Shown here one piece after another: positions 1 through 5,769 of a DNA stretch of 5,769 nt. Origin of the DNA: Actinomycetota bacterium (lineage in GTDB: Bacteria > Actinomycetota > Thermoleophilia > Gaiellales > Gaiellaceae). Position 1 is the stretch's first letter, and the number at the start of each line of letters is the position of its first letter. Under the pieces are notes generated by a model. It did not search any database and had not been told where the DNA came from. It worked only from the letters and a program-made list of their open reading frames with translations. Made by a program: the position numbers and the translations under genes. The DNA lies in the NCBI GenBank assembly GCA_013812265.1, contig JACCTQ010000218.1, positions 1 to 5,769 on the forward strand, given 5' to 3'.

Positions 1-313
1 CCCCCCCCGCTCTTTGTACTCACCCCGGCCCCGGCCTTTCACAGCCGAAGGCGGTGGGCTCGACCGCACGCGGAGCTTGGCCCGGATCCCGCGTGGCGAG
101 CAGCAGCTGATTCGAGCAGAAGCACCCTTTCTCGCCCGGACTGTCCGACGCGAGTGCCCAAGAGGCGCCGCTTCTCCTCGATAAGGATCTCGCGAGCCAG
201 CCGGCCGTCTACGCCTGCGTGCAGCTTCCAATGCGGGGCGCTCGTCACGAGAGCGGAGGATCTGGCGCCACCGTTCGTGGCCACCTTGACAGGAGCCGCG
301 TAGGGTTCACGAG
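1..313. other. Upstream region without a supportable gene
   Basis: This 313-nt stretch before livG holds nothing I can name. It opens with a run of eight C. A plus-strand frame is open from the left edge to TAG at 301-303, but its translation is rich in Arg, Ser and Pro and resembles no family I know. A GTG-started minus-strand frame (284 to 39, 81 codons) is somewhat more protein-like in its middle but has no Shine-Dalgarno sequence and no recognisable domain. The livG promoter is expected here, but no convincing -35/-10 pair is visible. TTGACA at 286-291 is too close to the livG start to drive it with a normal leader. Part of the region could be the decayed end of a neighbouring gene. Confidence 0.5.
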
Positions 314-1033
314 GTGCCCCTGCTGTCCGTGCGGGATGTCCACCGGACGTTCGGTGGAATCGTGGCCCTGCAAGGGGTCTCGGTCGACGTGGAGGAGGGG
401 GAGATCGCCGGTGTGATCGGGCCGAACGGCGCCGGGAAGACGACTCTCTTCAACCTCGTCAGCGGGATCTATCGGGTGGACTCGGGCGAGATCTTCTTCG
501 CGGGCAGGAGCCTTCGCGCTCTACGACCCCACCGGGTGGCTCGATTCGGAATCGGCCGCACGTTTCAGGCGGCCGAGCTGTTCCGATCGATGACGGTGGC
601 CGAGAACGTCCGCGCCGGCGCCCATACGCTTGGTGGTCGCGCCGGACGGGCCAGGGCGGTGAAGGTGCTTGAAGACCTCGAGCTCGCACGCCTTCGCGAC
701 CGGCCGGTGTCCTCGCTCCCTTTCGGAACCATGAAGCGCGTGGACCTCGCCCGGGCGCTCGCGTCCAATCCTCGCCTTCTCCTGCTGGACGAGCCTGCGG
801 GTGGACTGACGCAGGCCGAGGTCGCGGAGCTCATAGAGCTACTCCGGCGCGTACGCGCGGACTTCGCGGTGACGATCGTCGTCGTCGAGCACCACATGCA
901 ACTCGTGATGGCGCTGTCCGACAGGATCCACGTCCTGAACTTCGGCAGGAAGATCGCGGAGGGCTCTCCCGCGGAAGTGCGGGGCGACGAAGCGGTAGAG
1001 GAGGCATATCTCGGCCCCGCGGTGAGTCTTTGA
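314..1033 (+). CDS. livG: Branched-chain amino acid-type ABC transporter ATPase LivG
   Basis: This is one of the two cytoplasmic ATPases that drive a HAAT-family (Liv) importer. The 239-residue product has the usual LivG length. Walker A is GPNGAGKTT (residues 36-44), the Q-loop is RTFQ (Gln85), Walker B is LLLLDEP with Asp159 and catalytic-type Glu160, and the switch histidine lies in VEHHM (His193). The C-terminal tail, ending in an AYLG motif around 231-234, is typical of Liv ATPases. The ABC signature reads LPFGTMKR (135-142), so Thr replaces the usual Gln of LSGGQ. The GTG at 314 is chosen because an in-frame TGA at 287-289 closes the frame upstream and no other start lies between; AGGG at 302-305 is a modest ribosome-binding site. 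The stop overlaps the livF start by 4 nt, implying translational coupling. The family is clear; the transported solute is not. Confidence 0.95.
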   Translation: MPLLSVRDVHRTFGGIVALQGVSVDVEEGEIAGVIGPNGAGKTTLFNLVSGIYRVDSGEIFFAGRSLRALRPHRVARFGIGRTFQAAELFRSMTVAENVRAGAHTLGGRAGRARAVKVLEDLELARLRDRPVSSLPFGTMKRVDLARALASNPRLLLLDEPAGGLTQAEVAELIELLRRVRADFAVTIVVVEHHMQLVMALSDRIHVLNFGRKIAEGSPAEVRGDEAVEEAYLGPAVSL

Positions 1034-1740
1034 CCGCATTGCTCGAGGTTGACGGCCTCACGGGGTCGTACGGTTCCTTCACGGCTCTGCACGGGATCAC
1101 GCTGGCCGTCCAGGAGGGCGAGATGGTGGCCATCCTCGGCGCGAACGGCGCCGGCAAGACGACGACGCTGCGGACCGTCTCCGGAACCATTCCGCGCCGA
1201 GGGCGAATCGCGTTCGGTGGCCGTGACATCGGCCGTCTCCCGCCCGATCGGATCGCGCGGCTGGGCGTCGCGCACGCGCCCGAGGGCCGGGGCACCGTCG
1301 CGGAGTTGACGGTCATGGAGAATCTCCGCCTCGGCGCATACAGCCGCCCGGCCCGGGCGTTTCGGGACGACCTCCAGCGAGTCGCGGCCTATTTTCCCTG
1401 GATGGAGAGGCGGGGCGGCCAGCAGGCGGGCACGCTGAGCGGAGGCGAGCAACAGATGCTGGCGCTCGGCCGTGCGCTCATGTTGCGCCCGCGCCTCTTG
1501 ATGCTCGACGAGCCGTCTCTGGGCCTCGCACCGATCGTCGTCCAGGATCTGTACCGCATCGTGCGCACGCTCAACCGGGAGGAGGGCCTGGCAGTGCTGA
1601 CCGTGGAGCAGAACGCCATGCTCGCGCTCGAATCGGCGACGCGCGCGTACGTGCTCGAAGGCGGCCGGGTGGCGCTGGAGGGCAGCAGCGCCGAGCTGCG
1701 CGGCAACGAGTCCGTCCGCCGCTCGTACCTCGGGTACTAG
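1030..1740 (+). CDS. livF: Branched-chain amino acid-type ABC transporter ATPase LivF
   Basis: This is the second ATPase of the importer, expected to pair with LivG beneath the LivH/LivM channel. The 236-residue product has Walker A GANGAGKTT (37-45), a canonical signature LSGGEQQMLALGRAL (136-150) and Walker B LLMLDEPSLGL with Asp160 and Glu161. Two features are diagnostic of LivF rather than LivG: the Q-loop region reads APEGR (Glu85), and the switch position reads VEQNA (Gln194) instead of His. The C-terminus ends in a YLGY motif. The start is TTG at 1030, overlapping the livG TGA as TTGA; a second TTG three codons later (1039) is a less attractive alternative. GGTGAG at 1021-1026 is a close, weak ribosome-binding site, so coupling to livG translation is likely. 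All catalytic residues are present and there is no sign of decay. Confidence 0.95.
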   Translation: MTALLEVDGLTGSYGSFTALHGITLAVQEGEMVAILGANGAGKTTTLRTVSGTIPRRGRIAFGGRDIGRLPPDRIARLGVAHAPEGRGTVAELTVMENLRLGAYSRPARAFRDDLQRVAAYFPWMERRGGQQAGTLSGGEQQMLALGRALMLRPRLLMLDEPSLGLAPIVVQDLYRIVRTLNREEGLAVLTVEQNAMLALESATRAYVLEGGRVALEGSSAELRGNESVRRSYLGY

Positions 1741-1746
1741 ACCCAC

Positions 1747-2628
1747 ATGGCCGACTTCTTGCAGCAGGTGGTCAGCGGCCTCGCCACCGGCGGGATCTAC
1801 GCGAGCCTGGCACTCGCGATCGTTCTCATCCACCGTGCGACACGCGTGGTCAACTTCGCGCAGGGGGAGATGGCGATGGTGACCACGTACGTCGCCTGGA
1901 CGCTCATCGACCACGGAGTCTCGTACTGGCTCTCGTTCGTGCTCACTCTGGCGCTGGCCTTCGTGGGCGGCGTGCTCGTGCACCAGGCCGTGATGCGGCC
2001 GTTTCAGGATGCGCCGGTCGTCACCGCCGTCATGGTCACGATCGGGCTCTTCATCCTGTTGAACGGGCTCGCGGCCTGGATCTGGTCGAGCGAGGTGAAG
2101 GCGTTCCCTAGCGCCTTCTCGACCCGTCCGATCGACGTCGGCGGAGTCGTCTTCAGCCTTCAGGACCTGGGCGTGATCGCGGTCTCGCTCGGCGTTGTCG
2201 CCGGGCTGTTCGCTCTCTTTCGCTTTACGAAAGCAGGACTCGCCCTGCGCGCTGCCGCCTTCAATCCCGCCACGAGCCGCCTGGCGGGGGTTCCCGTCGG
2301 CCGGATGCTCGCAGCCGGCTGGGGCCTCGCCGCGGTGCTCGGCGCCGTCTCCGGGATGATGGTCGCCCCGAGCGTGTTCCTGGATCCGAACATGATGCGG
2401 CCGGTGCTGCTCTATGCGCTGGCGGCCGCGGTGCTCGGCGGGCTCGACAGCCCGCTCGGCGCGCTGGTCGCCGGTCTCCTGCTCGGCGTGCTCCTCAACC
2501 TGCTCGGTGCGTACGTCGACTTCGTCGGAACCGATCTGCGACTTCCCGTCGCCCTCGCCATCATCCTGGCCGTTCTGCTCGTGCGCCCGGCCGGCCTGTT
2601 CGGAAGCGTTGCCGCGAGGCGCGTGTGA
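1747..2628 (+). CDS. livH: Branched-chain amino acid-type ABC transporter permease LivH
   Basis: This is the first of two inner-membrane permeases of the Liv importer. The 293-residue product matches normal LivH length and is strongly hydrophobic, with roughly eight membrane segments (about 10-28, 38-54, 58-78, 90-113, 138-159, 187-208, two in 218-256, and 265-280). The family's N-terminal hallmark is present: a GLATGGIYASLAL stretch (11-23) followed by RVVNFAQGEMAM (33-44). The cytoplasmic coupling loop that contacts the ATPases is seen at about 168-183 (RAAAFNPATSRLAGVP). It ends with the RPAGLFG motif common to this family. The ATG start lies 6 nt after the livF stop; no good Shine-Dalgarno sequence is visible, which fits coupling from livF. 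The stop overlaps the livM start as GTGA. The substrate cannot be assigned from the permease alone. Confidence 0.94.
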   Translation: MADFLQQVVSGLATGGIYASLALAIVLIHRATRVVNFAQGEMAMVTTYVAWTLIDHGVSYWLSFVLTLALAFVGGVLVHQAVMRPFQDAPVVTAVMVTIGLFILLNGLAAWIWSSEVKAFPSAFSTRPIDVGGVVFSLQDLGVIAVSLGVVAGLFALFRFTKAGLALRAAAFNPATSRLAGVPVGRMLAAGWGLAAVLGAVSGMMVAPSVFLDPNMMRPVLLYALAAAVLGGLDSPLGALVAGLLLGVLLNLLGAYVDFVGTDLRLPVALAIILAVLLVRPAGLFGSVAARRV

Positions 2629-3650
2629 CCCACCGGTCCCGTGTGAAGGCGGTCGCCGGTGGCGGCGTTCTGCTCGCGGCTTTCCTCACCGTCCTCCTGC
2701 TTCCAGGATTCGTAAGCGACTTCCGGGCATCCGAGCTCGCCTATGTCGCGATCTACGCGATCGCCATCCTCGGGTTGAGCATCGTCACCGGCTTCTCCGG
2801 CCAGATCTCGCTCGGTCACGGGGCGTTCATGGCCATCGGCGGCTACACGACCGCCATCCTCGTCGCCGACCACGGCGTCACGGATCTCTGGACGATCCCG
2901 GTGGCCGGAGTCGTCAGCGGCGTCGCCGGGCTCCTGCTCGGCGTACCGGCGCTTCGCCTCACCGGGCTGCATCTCGCGCTGGCCACGTTCGCGATCGCGG
3001 TTGCCTTTCCGTCAGTCCTCAAGAAGGCGGAGGGGGTCACAGGGGGGTCGCAGGGAATCAATCTCTTCGGCGTCGAGGGCCTCACGGGCGCCATTGCCGG
3101 CGTAGACGTCTTCGGACGCCACCTGACCTTCAACGAGTGGCTGTACTACCTGAGCTGGTCGATCTTCGCGGTTCTCGGAGTCTCCGCGTGGCTTTTGCTT
3201 CGCGGTCGCACGGGCCGTGCGCTGCGGGCTGTTCGGGACAGTCATGTCGCGGCGACCTCCGTCGGCATCAACCCGGCGGCGTACAAGACAGCCGCGTTTG
3301 GGCTCTCCGCCTTTTATGCCGGAGTGGCCGGCTCCCTGTTCGCCATCGCGACGAGCTTCGTCAATCCGGCCACGTTTCCGGTGGCGCTTTCGCTGACGCT
3401 GCTCGTGGGGGCGGTCGTGGGTGGTCTCGGGTCGCTCTGGGGAGTCATCGCCGGAGCGGTGTTCGTGCAGTTCCTGCCGATCTGGATCGGCAAGCTGCCC
3501 GAAATCGAAGCTCTGCCCGCTTCAGTGCGCGAGATCGCCAACGAGCCAGGAATTCCGTCCGTCGCGTACGGGGCGGCCGTGATCCTCGTACTTCTCCTGC
3601 TGCCAGGCGGTGCCGCAGGTGTTGTCCGCAAGCTTCGTACCGGGCTGTAA
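2625..3650 (+). CDS. livM: Branched-chain amino acid-type ABC transporter permease LivM
   Basis: This is the second permease, forming the heterodimeric channel with LivH. The 341-residue product carries the LivM hallmarks in order: GLSIVTGFSGQISLGHGAFM (50-69), EGVTGGSQGI (136-145), the coupling-loop motif GRALRAVRDSHVAATSVGIN (197-216), and LVGAVVGGLGSLWGVIAGA (260-278). About nine hydrophobic segments are visible, the last at about 313-333, before a short basic tail. The start is GTG at 2625, sharing 4 nt with the livH stop; GAGG at 2616-2619 gives a 5-nt spacer. The TAA stop at 3648-3650 is crossed by the convergent sigma-factor gene, whose frame continues through the last 42 sense codons of livM on the other strand. 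No intrinsic terminator is evident after the stop. Confidence 0.94.
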   Translation: MTHRSRVKAVAGGGVLLAAFLTVLLLPGFVSDFRASELAYVAIYAIAILGLSIVTGFSGQISLGHGAFMAIGGYTTAILVADHGVTDLWTIPVAGVVSGVAGLLLGVPALRLTGLHLALATFAIAVAFPSVLKKAEGVTGGSQGINLFGVEGLTGAIAGVDVFGRHLTFNEWLYYLSWSIFAVLGVSAWLLLRGRTGRALRAVRDSHVAATSVGINPAAYKTAAFGLSAFYAGVAGSLFAIATSFVNPATFPVALSLTLLVGAVVGGLGSLWGVIAGAVFVQFLPIWIGKLPEIEALPASVREIANEPGIPSVAYGAAVILVLLLLPGGAAGVVRKLRTGL

Positions 3651-4202
3651 GGCTGGTTCTGCAAGGGCCGTGTGCAGGCGTTTGAGCCCCGTGAAGGTAC
3701 GACTCTTGATCGTGCCGAGCGGCTCACCGAGACGATGCGCGATCTGCGACTGCGTCAGCCCCGCGTAGTACGCGAGCTCGATCGTCTCCCGCTCGCGCGC
3801 CGGCAAGGACCGGAGCGCCGCCTGCACGCGTTCTCGCTCGAGTCGCGCGAGCGCTGTCTCGTCGGTACGCTCGCCGCTCTCCTCGTCGGCTGACTCTGGC
3901 GCTTCCACGGGACGGCGCTGCTCCCGGCGAACGACATCGACTGCTCGATTGTGCACGAGCGTCAGGATCCAGGTGCTCGCGCGCCCGCGCGCGGGCGCAT
4001 ACCGCGAAGCGTTCTTCCAGACGCTGAGGAACGCGTCCTGCACGGCATCCTCGGCAAGGGCGGCATCGCGGATCAGCCGCAGGGCGACGGCGTACGCGGC
4101 ACGGCCGAAGCGGTCATACAGCGCGGCCAAGGCGTTCCCGTCCCCGCCGGAGACGAGCGCGACCAACGCTTCGTCGGAGAGGTGGACGGTCTCGGCAGCC
4201 AC
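3522..4202 (-). CDS. ECF-type RNA polymerase sigma factor with extended C-terminal tail
   Basis: This is a group 4 (ECF) sigma-70 factor expected to direct RNA polymerase to a specific regulon. Of 226 residues, region 2 spans about 25-98, with the core-binding/-10 helix AEDAVQDAFLSVW (50-62) and the ASTWILTLVHNRAVDVVRR stretch (75-93). An acidic linker covers about 99-120. Region 4 spans about 125-180, with a helix-turn-helix LTQSQIAHRLGEPLGTIKSR (149-168). Regions 2 and 4 resemble the SigK-like ECF type, but I would not assign a group without alignment. The GTG at 4202 is supported by an in-frame stop at 4217-4215 upstream and by the need for the N-terminal helix. The recognisable domain ends near residue 183; residues 185-226 are encoded antisense to the end of livM and look unlike any sigma domain. 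No anti-sigma gene follows. It is divergent from livJ. Confidence 0.92.
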   Translation of the reverse strand: MAAETVHLSDEALVALVSGGDGNALAALYDRFGRAAYAVALRLIRDAALAEDAVQDAFLSVWKNASRYAPARGRASTWILTLVHNRAVDVVRREQRRPVEAPESADEESGERTDETALARLERERVQAALRSLPARERETIELAYYAGLTQSQIAHRLGEPLGTIKSRTFTGLKRLHTALAEPALQPGTKLADNTCGTAWQQEKYEDHGRPVRDGRNSWLVGDLAH

Positions 4203-4211
4203 GGTGAACGA

Positions 4212-4240
4212 TGACTATCAGCGCCGGTGGTCTTTGTCAA
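4212..4240 (-). promoter_or_regulatory. Candidate promoter of the ECF sigma gene
   Basis: On the minus strand a perfect -35 hexamer TTGACA occupies 4240-4235. Downstream, GATAGT (4219-4214, 4 of 6 to TATAAT, 15-nt spacer) or the poorer TAGTCA (4217-4212, 17-nt spacer) could serve as the -10. Either would place the transcript start only a few nucleotides before the GTG at 4202, giving a nearly leaderless mRNA, which fits the absence of a Shine-Dalgarno sequence. The call rests on hexamer matching only. Confidence 0.4.
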
Positions 4241-4255
4241 ACTATTGTCTAATAA
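4234..4255. repeat. Imperfect 11-bp tandem repeat, possible operator
   Basis: Two adjacent 11-mers, TTGTCAAACTA (4234-4244) and TTGTCTAATAA (4245-4255), agree at 8 of 11 positions, including an identical TTGTC core. The one-helical-turn period is typical of direct-repeat operators bound side by side by a regulator dimer. The repeat lies in the most AT-rich patch of the divergent sigma/livJ intergenic region and covers the candidate -35 of the sigma gene. It could also be chance in a short AT-rich stretch. Confidence 0.35.
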
Positions 4256-4290
4256 GCGCCCCGCTAGAGTTTCGCGGCACACAATGGCTT

Positions 4291-4297
4291 GGGGGAG
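4291..4297 (+). promoter_or_regulatory. Ribosome-binding site deciding the livJ start
   Basis: GGGGGAG sits 7 nt before the ATG at 4305. The frame is open further upstream to GTG at 4227 and includes ATG at 4284, but neither has a comparable site, and both would put a non-hydrophobic extension before the signal peptide. This selects 4305 as the start. Confidence 0.7.
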
Positions 4298-4304
4298 CGG
4301 GGCA

Positions 4305-5549
4305 ATGGAAAGGAAGTGGCTGCGAGCGCTGGGGCTGATGGTGGCGTTCTTCGCCGTCGCCGCATCGGCGTACGGCGGCGGCACGGCTCCGAAACGTCTC
4401 TCCGCGGATCCGGGCGTGACGGCCACCTCCGTCCTGCTCGGCGGAACGACGCCTCTCTCCGGCGAAGCGGCGTCAGGCTCGGCTACGGCGCGGGGCGCGG
4501 AGGCGTATTTCAAGTACGTGAACTCCCGAGGCGGCGTCCACCGCCGCAGCATCACCTACAAGTATCTGGACGACGGCTACGACCCCGGACGCACGGTGCA
4601 AGCCACCAGGCAGCTCGTACAGCAGGACCGCGTATTCGCGATCTTCAACAGCCTGGGCACGGCTCAGAACCTTGCCATACGGCCATATCTCAACGAGGTC
4701 GGGGTACCTCACCTCTTCGTGGCGAGCGGTGCCAGCACGTGGGGCCGCGAGTACCGCCGCTACCCGTGGTCCCTCGGTTTCATTCCGACGTACACGGCGG
4801 AGGGCATCATCTACGGGAGGCAGATAGCGCGCACGAAGCCGCGCGCTCGGATCGCCGTGCTCTACCAGGACGACGAGTACGGCAAGGATCTCGTCGCCGG
4901 GTTGAAGAAAGGTCTCGGCCGCAAGGCGAGGCAGATCGTCTCGCAGCGATCCTACGATCCGACCTCGACCGACGTGTCATCGGAGATCGCGCGCCTGAAA
5001 GCCTCACGCGCGGACACGCTGATGATCTTCGCGTTCGGGAAGTTCGCGATTCAGGCATTCGTGTACGTGAACAAGCTGGGCTGGCGCCCCCAGATCTTCG
5101 TCAACGCGGTCGCGGCGTCGACAACCGTCCTGACGCTCGCTTCGGAGGGTGGCCGGAACAAGCGGACCGAGGGCGCGATCAGCCTTGCCTTCTTCAAGGA
5201 TCCGGCCGATCCGGCGTGGGCGAAGGACCCGGGTTTCCGTCTCTACCGCGCCGTGATGCGGAAGTATCTTCCCGGCGAGAACATCAAGAATGGTTACTTC
5301 ATCGCTGGGATGGCATCGGCCCACGCGATGGTCGAGACGCTGCGGAAGGCGGGCCGAAACCTCACGCGGCGCGGCGTGCTTGCCGCGGTGACCCGCCTCG
5401 ACGATCGGAAAAACCCGTTCGTGCTCCCGGGGATCCGGGTGCGGACGTCGGCCCGAGATCGATTTCCGCTCGAGCAGGCGCAGCTCGAGCGGTGGCAGAA
5501 AGGCCGCTGGATTCGGTTCGGAAAGCTCGTGAGCGCGCCTCGCGGCTGA
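4305..5549 (+). CDS. livJ: Branched-chain amino acid-type ABC transporter substrate-binding protein
   Basis: This is the exported solute receptor of a Liv-type importer (type I periplasmic-binding fold). From ATG 4305 it has 414 residues, slightly longer than classical LivJ. Residues 1-22 form a signal peptide: basic MERKWLR, a hydrophobic core LGLMVAFFAVAA, and an ASA site suggesting signal peptidase I cleavage near residue 22. Family motifs follow: GVTATSVLLGGTTPLSG (37-53), LDDGYDPGRTVQATRQLVQQ (88-107), the hinge/second-lobe segment ARIAVLYQDDEYGKD (181-195), and ETLRKAGRNLTRRGVLAAV (344-362). The C-terminus has a QLERWQKGRW element (393-402). There is no cysteine anywhere, so no lipoprotein anchor. 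It most likely serves LivGFHM encoded upstream, though the sigma gene intervenes. The stop is 5 nt before the cofG start, so the two may be cotranscribed. The ligand is not assignable from sequence. Confidence 0.92.
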   Translation: MERKWLRALGLMVAFFAVAASAYGGGTAPKRLSADPGVTATSVLLGGTTPLSGEAASGSATARGAEAYFKYVNSRGGVHRRSITYKYLDDGYDPGRTVQATRQLVQQDRVFAIFNSLGTAQNLAIRPYLNEVGVPHLFVASGASTWGREYRRYPWSLGFIPTYTAEGIIYGRQIARTKPRARIAVLYQDDEYGKDLVAGLKKGLGRKARQIVSQRSYDPTSTDVSSEIARLKASRADTLMIFAFGKFAIQAFVYVNKLGWRPQIFVNAVAASTTVLTLASEGGRNKRTEGAISLAFFKDPADPAWAKDPGFRLYRAVMRKYLPGENIKNGYFIAGMASAHAMVETLRKAGRNLTRRGVLAAVTRLDDRKNPFVLPGIRVRTSARDRFPLEQAQLERWQKGRWIRFGKLVSAPRG

Positions 5550-5554
5550 GCTAG

Positions 5555-5769
5555 ATGGTTAGCTCCGGCGCTATGGAGACCGCCTGGCGAGAGGCGCTCG
5601 AGGCGGTTGGTCGGTACGGCCGGCCCGTGGAGGCGACGGCTCACGCGCTCGCCGATGCACCCTGGGAAGCGGTAGCCGAGGTGGCACGGGAGCTGCGGCT
5701 CGAGGGCAAGGGGACGCTGGTGACCTACTCGCCGAAGGTCTTCATCCCGCTGACGACGCTGTGCCGAGA
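5555..5769 (+). CDS. cofG: FO synthase, CofG/FbiC N-terminus (partial, runs off right edge)
   Basis: CofG is a radical SAM enzyme that, with CofH, makes the deazaflavin FO, the chromophore of coenzyme F420. The frame starts at ATG 5555, right after an in-frame TAG (5552-5554), and stays open to the window end, giving 71 codons. The first 50 or so residues are a helical leader with little conservation. The last visible part, GTLVTYSPKVFIPLTTLCR, closely matches the segment just before and including the first cysteine of the CxxxCxxC cluster motif in CofG and in the CofG half of mycobacterial FbiC. The other two cysteines lie beyond the window. A second in-frame ATG at 5573 is an alternative start; neither has a good ribosome-binding site, so coupling to livJ is plausible. 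Whether this is stand-alone CofG or a fused FbiC cannot be decided here. Confidence 0.82.
   Translation, partial: MVSSGAMETAWREALEAVGRYGRPVEATAHALADAPWEAVAEVARELRLEGKGTLVTYSPKVFIPLTTLCR

Noticed and set aside
20..75. tRNA-Glu-like fragment: CTTTCAC loop flanked by CGGC/GCCG, then GTGGGCTCGA
   Set aside because: The anticodon stem would need an 8-nt loop, the T-arm does not pair, there is no D-arm or acceptor stem, and the TTCGA T-loop consensus is missing.
286..291. TTGACA upstream of livG as a -35 element
   Set aside because: A -10 at normal spacing would fall on the GTG start itself, with no TATAAT-like sequence there.
565..1983. Long open minus-strand frame (472 codons) opposite livG, livF and livH
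   Set aside because: Its translation is rich in Arg, His, Glu and Ala with no domain, and it lies opposite three genes with complete family motifs. Long antisense frames are expected in GC-rich DNA.
3659..3677. Hairpin CTGCA/TGCAG just after livM as a terminator
   Set aside because: Only a 5-bp stem with a 9-nt loop and no following T-run, and it lies inside the sigma-factor coding region.
2414..3685. Long plus-strand frame overlapping livH and livM
   Set aside because: The translation is Arg/Ser/Pro-rich and low in hydrophobic residues. It is an out-of-frame shadow of livH and livM, whose own frames carry all permease motifs.
4227..4304. Longer livJ start at GTG 4227 (26 extra residues)
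   Set aside because: It would add a non-hydrophobic stretch before the signal peptide and overlaps the regulatory AT-rich patch. ATG 4305 has a strong ribosome-binding site.
4289..5554. Plus-strand 421-codon frame overlapping livJ
   Set aside because: Arg/Gly-rich shadow in another frame; the livJ frame has the signal peptide, ribosome-binding site and family motifs.

Overview
The window is GC-rich and densely coding. It looks like chromosomal DNA from a high-GC, F420-making bacterium. An actinobacterium of the Thermoleophilia/Gaiellales or Rubrobacter type is my best guess. The grounds are strong G/C preference at third codon positions, free use of GTG and TTG starts, 4-nt stop/start overlaps, and the start of an F420-cofactor biosynthesis gene at the right edge. 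The taxonomic call is inference, not proof.

Layout from left to right. Positions 1-313 hold no gene I can support. Positions 314-3650 carry a tightly packed plus-strand operon for a branched-chain-amino-acid-type (HAAT/Liv) ABC importer: livG (ATPase), livF (ATPase), livH (permease) and livM (permease). Two junctions overlap by 4 nt and the third has a 6-nt gap. Positions 3522-4202 on the minus strand encode an ECF-type sigma factor that converges on livM and runs through its last 42 codons. A 102-nt AT-rich divergent intergenic region (4203-4304) separates the sigma gene from livJ (4305-5549, plus). livJ encodes the exported substrate-binding protein of the same transporter family. Only 5 nt after livJ, a gene starting at 5555 runs off the right edge; its 71 visible codons match the N-terminus of CofG/FbiC (FO synthase, radical SAM), up to the first cysteine of the iron-sulfur motif.

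How the genes work together: LivJ should capture the solute outside the membrane, LivH/LivM form the channel, and LivG/LivF power import. The exact substrate cannot be read from sequence; this family also takes up urea, short amides and aromatic acids. The sigma factor splits the transporter locus and shares an intergenic region with livJ, so a regulatory link is plausible but unproven. No anti-sigma factor gene is adjacent.

I do not see a novel defence, mobile or RNA system. The observations most worth a second look are the sigma-factor tail written antisense to livM, the divergent control region with an 11-bp tandem repeat, the binding protein without a lipobox cysteine, and the livJ-cofG junction.
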